A stretch of DNA of 13,003 bases. Origin: JBQTIM01 sp052388135. Its GTDB lineage: Bacteria; Elusimicrobiota; Elusimicrobia; FEN-1173. The stretch is from positions 1 to 13,003 of the forward strand of contig JBQTIM010000027.1 in assembly GCA_052388135.1 (NCBI GenBank), written 5' to 3'. The notes under the pieces are model-generated. The model ran no database searches. It saw nothing but the letters and a program-made list of their open reading frames with translations, and was not told the DNA's origin. Below are positions 12,698 to 13,003 of the stretch, piece after piece (positions within the stretch are counted from its first letter, which is position 1; the number at the start of each line of letters is the position of its first letter). Both the position numbers and the translations under genes were made by a program.

Positions 12698-13003
12698 CTA
12701 ACGGTAATTCGTGAACTGCAAGGGCGCGCCGAAATCTTTCGAGCGCAAGAGGGCCATGGCCGCCTGAAGGTCGTCCTTGGACCGCCCCGCCACCCGCACC
12801 TGGTCGCCCTGAAGAGAGGGCGTCACCTTCAGCTTGGCGTCCTTGATCGCGCGGATGATCTCCTTGCCCTTTTCCGACGGTATGCCCTGGGCGATCTTCA
12901 CTTTTTGCCGGACCGTTGCGCCTTCGGCCGCCTCGAGCTTCTCATACTCCAGGGCGTTGAGCGGGACGCCTTGCTACACCAGCCGGCCCTGCAGGATGTC
13001 CAC
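12698..13003 (-). CDS. yajQ: YajQ-family nucleotide-binding protein, C-terminal part with an in-frame amber codon (5' end outside window)
   Basis: The frame matches the second half of YajQ (UPF0234), a small family reported to bind nucleic acid and, in some species, cyclic di-GMP. From the window edge inward it reads VDILQGRLV, then TAG, then QGVPLNALEYEKLEAAEGATVRQKVKIAQGIPSEKGKEIIRAIKDAKLKV region, and ends with QGDQVRVAGRSKDDLQAAMALL and LQFTNYR. The TAG (12974-12976) sits where homologs such as E. coli YajQ have a lysine. Conservation continues unbroken on both sides, so the change is recent, a sequencing or assembly error, or (less likely) read through. After the TAG the first in-frame start is GTG at 12901, which would give only a 67-residue C-terminal piece. 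The true stop TAG lies seven bases before the first sulfatase-fold gene, suggesting cotranscription. Confidence 0.82.
12974..12976 (-). other. In-frame TAG codon inside yajQ
   Basis: Read on the - strand this is TAG between GRLV and QGVPLN of the conserved YajQ sequence. A single base change from AAG (Lys, as in homologs) or CAG would produce it. TAG ends yajQ itself and two other genes here, so genome-wide reassignment is unlikely. Confidence 0.75.

Noticed and set aside
12974..12976. Genome-wide amber (TAG) reassignment, for example pyrrolysine or glutamine
   Set aside because: TAG terminates yajQ itself and the genes ending at 8507 and 7438 at the expected family ends, so reassignment is not supported by this window.
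1..13003. Mobile elements, prophage, CRISPR array, tRNA or rRNA genes
   Set aside because: I saw no transposase, integrase, phage gene, regularly spaced direct repeats, tRNA cloverleaf or rRNA-like sequence on either strand.

Overview
The window is a GC-rich bacterial chromosome segment in which genes are packed tightly and often overlap. No tRNA, rRNA, CRISPR array, insertion sequence or prophage gene is visible. Gene content is mostly housekeeping (IleRS, HU, Mrp/ApbC, FolD, YajQ) plus envelope-type sulfatase-fold proteins. I cannot place the organism from the sequence alone. GC-rich coding, short AT-rich intergenic islands, an IleRS with a variant KMSKS loop and large membrane sulfatase-like proteins would fit an uncultivated Gram-negative-type lineage such as Elusimicrobiota; this is a weak inference.

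Layout: positions 1-1593 run on the + strand, with the C-terminal part of isoleucyl-tRNA synthetase followed by a small HU-family DNA-binding protein. A large foldback palindrome (about 1588-1760) separates HU from the convergent - strand gene for an Mrp/ApbC Fe-S carrier ATPase and even includes the stop codons of both. Everything from 1755 to 13003 is on the - strand. Read in transcription order (high to low coordinates) it is: a yajQ fragment with an in-frame amber codon; two consecutive sulfatase-fold genes; an uncharacterised TIM-barrel-like protein; a possible 36-aa ORF; a ketopantoate-reductase-like protein; a diacylglycerol/lipid-kinase-family protein; a DEDDy exonuclease of the YprB type; folD; a four-repeat small protein; an unknown 135-aa protein; a SEC-C zinc-motif protein; and, after an AT-rich gap, mrp.

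Four junctions in this series are exact 4-nt ATGA or GTGA overlaps, and a fifth (TTGA) would exist if the 36-aa ORF is real. The block from yajQ to folD therefore looks like a translationally coupled operon. The metabolic partners (one-carbon metabolism, a reductase and a lipid kinase) do not form one obvious pathway.

The most unusual feature is the tandem pair of sulfatase/alkaline-phosphatase-superfamily proteins. Both keep the overall fold landmarks and one metal aspartate, but both lack the nucleophile motif and the Asp-His metal pair, so they look like paired pseudoenzymes. The ketopantoate-reductase-like protein in the same cluster also has its catalytic lysines replaced by arginine. 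Other points of interest are the foldback element, the amber codon in yajQ and the four-repeat protein.
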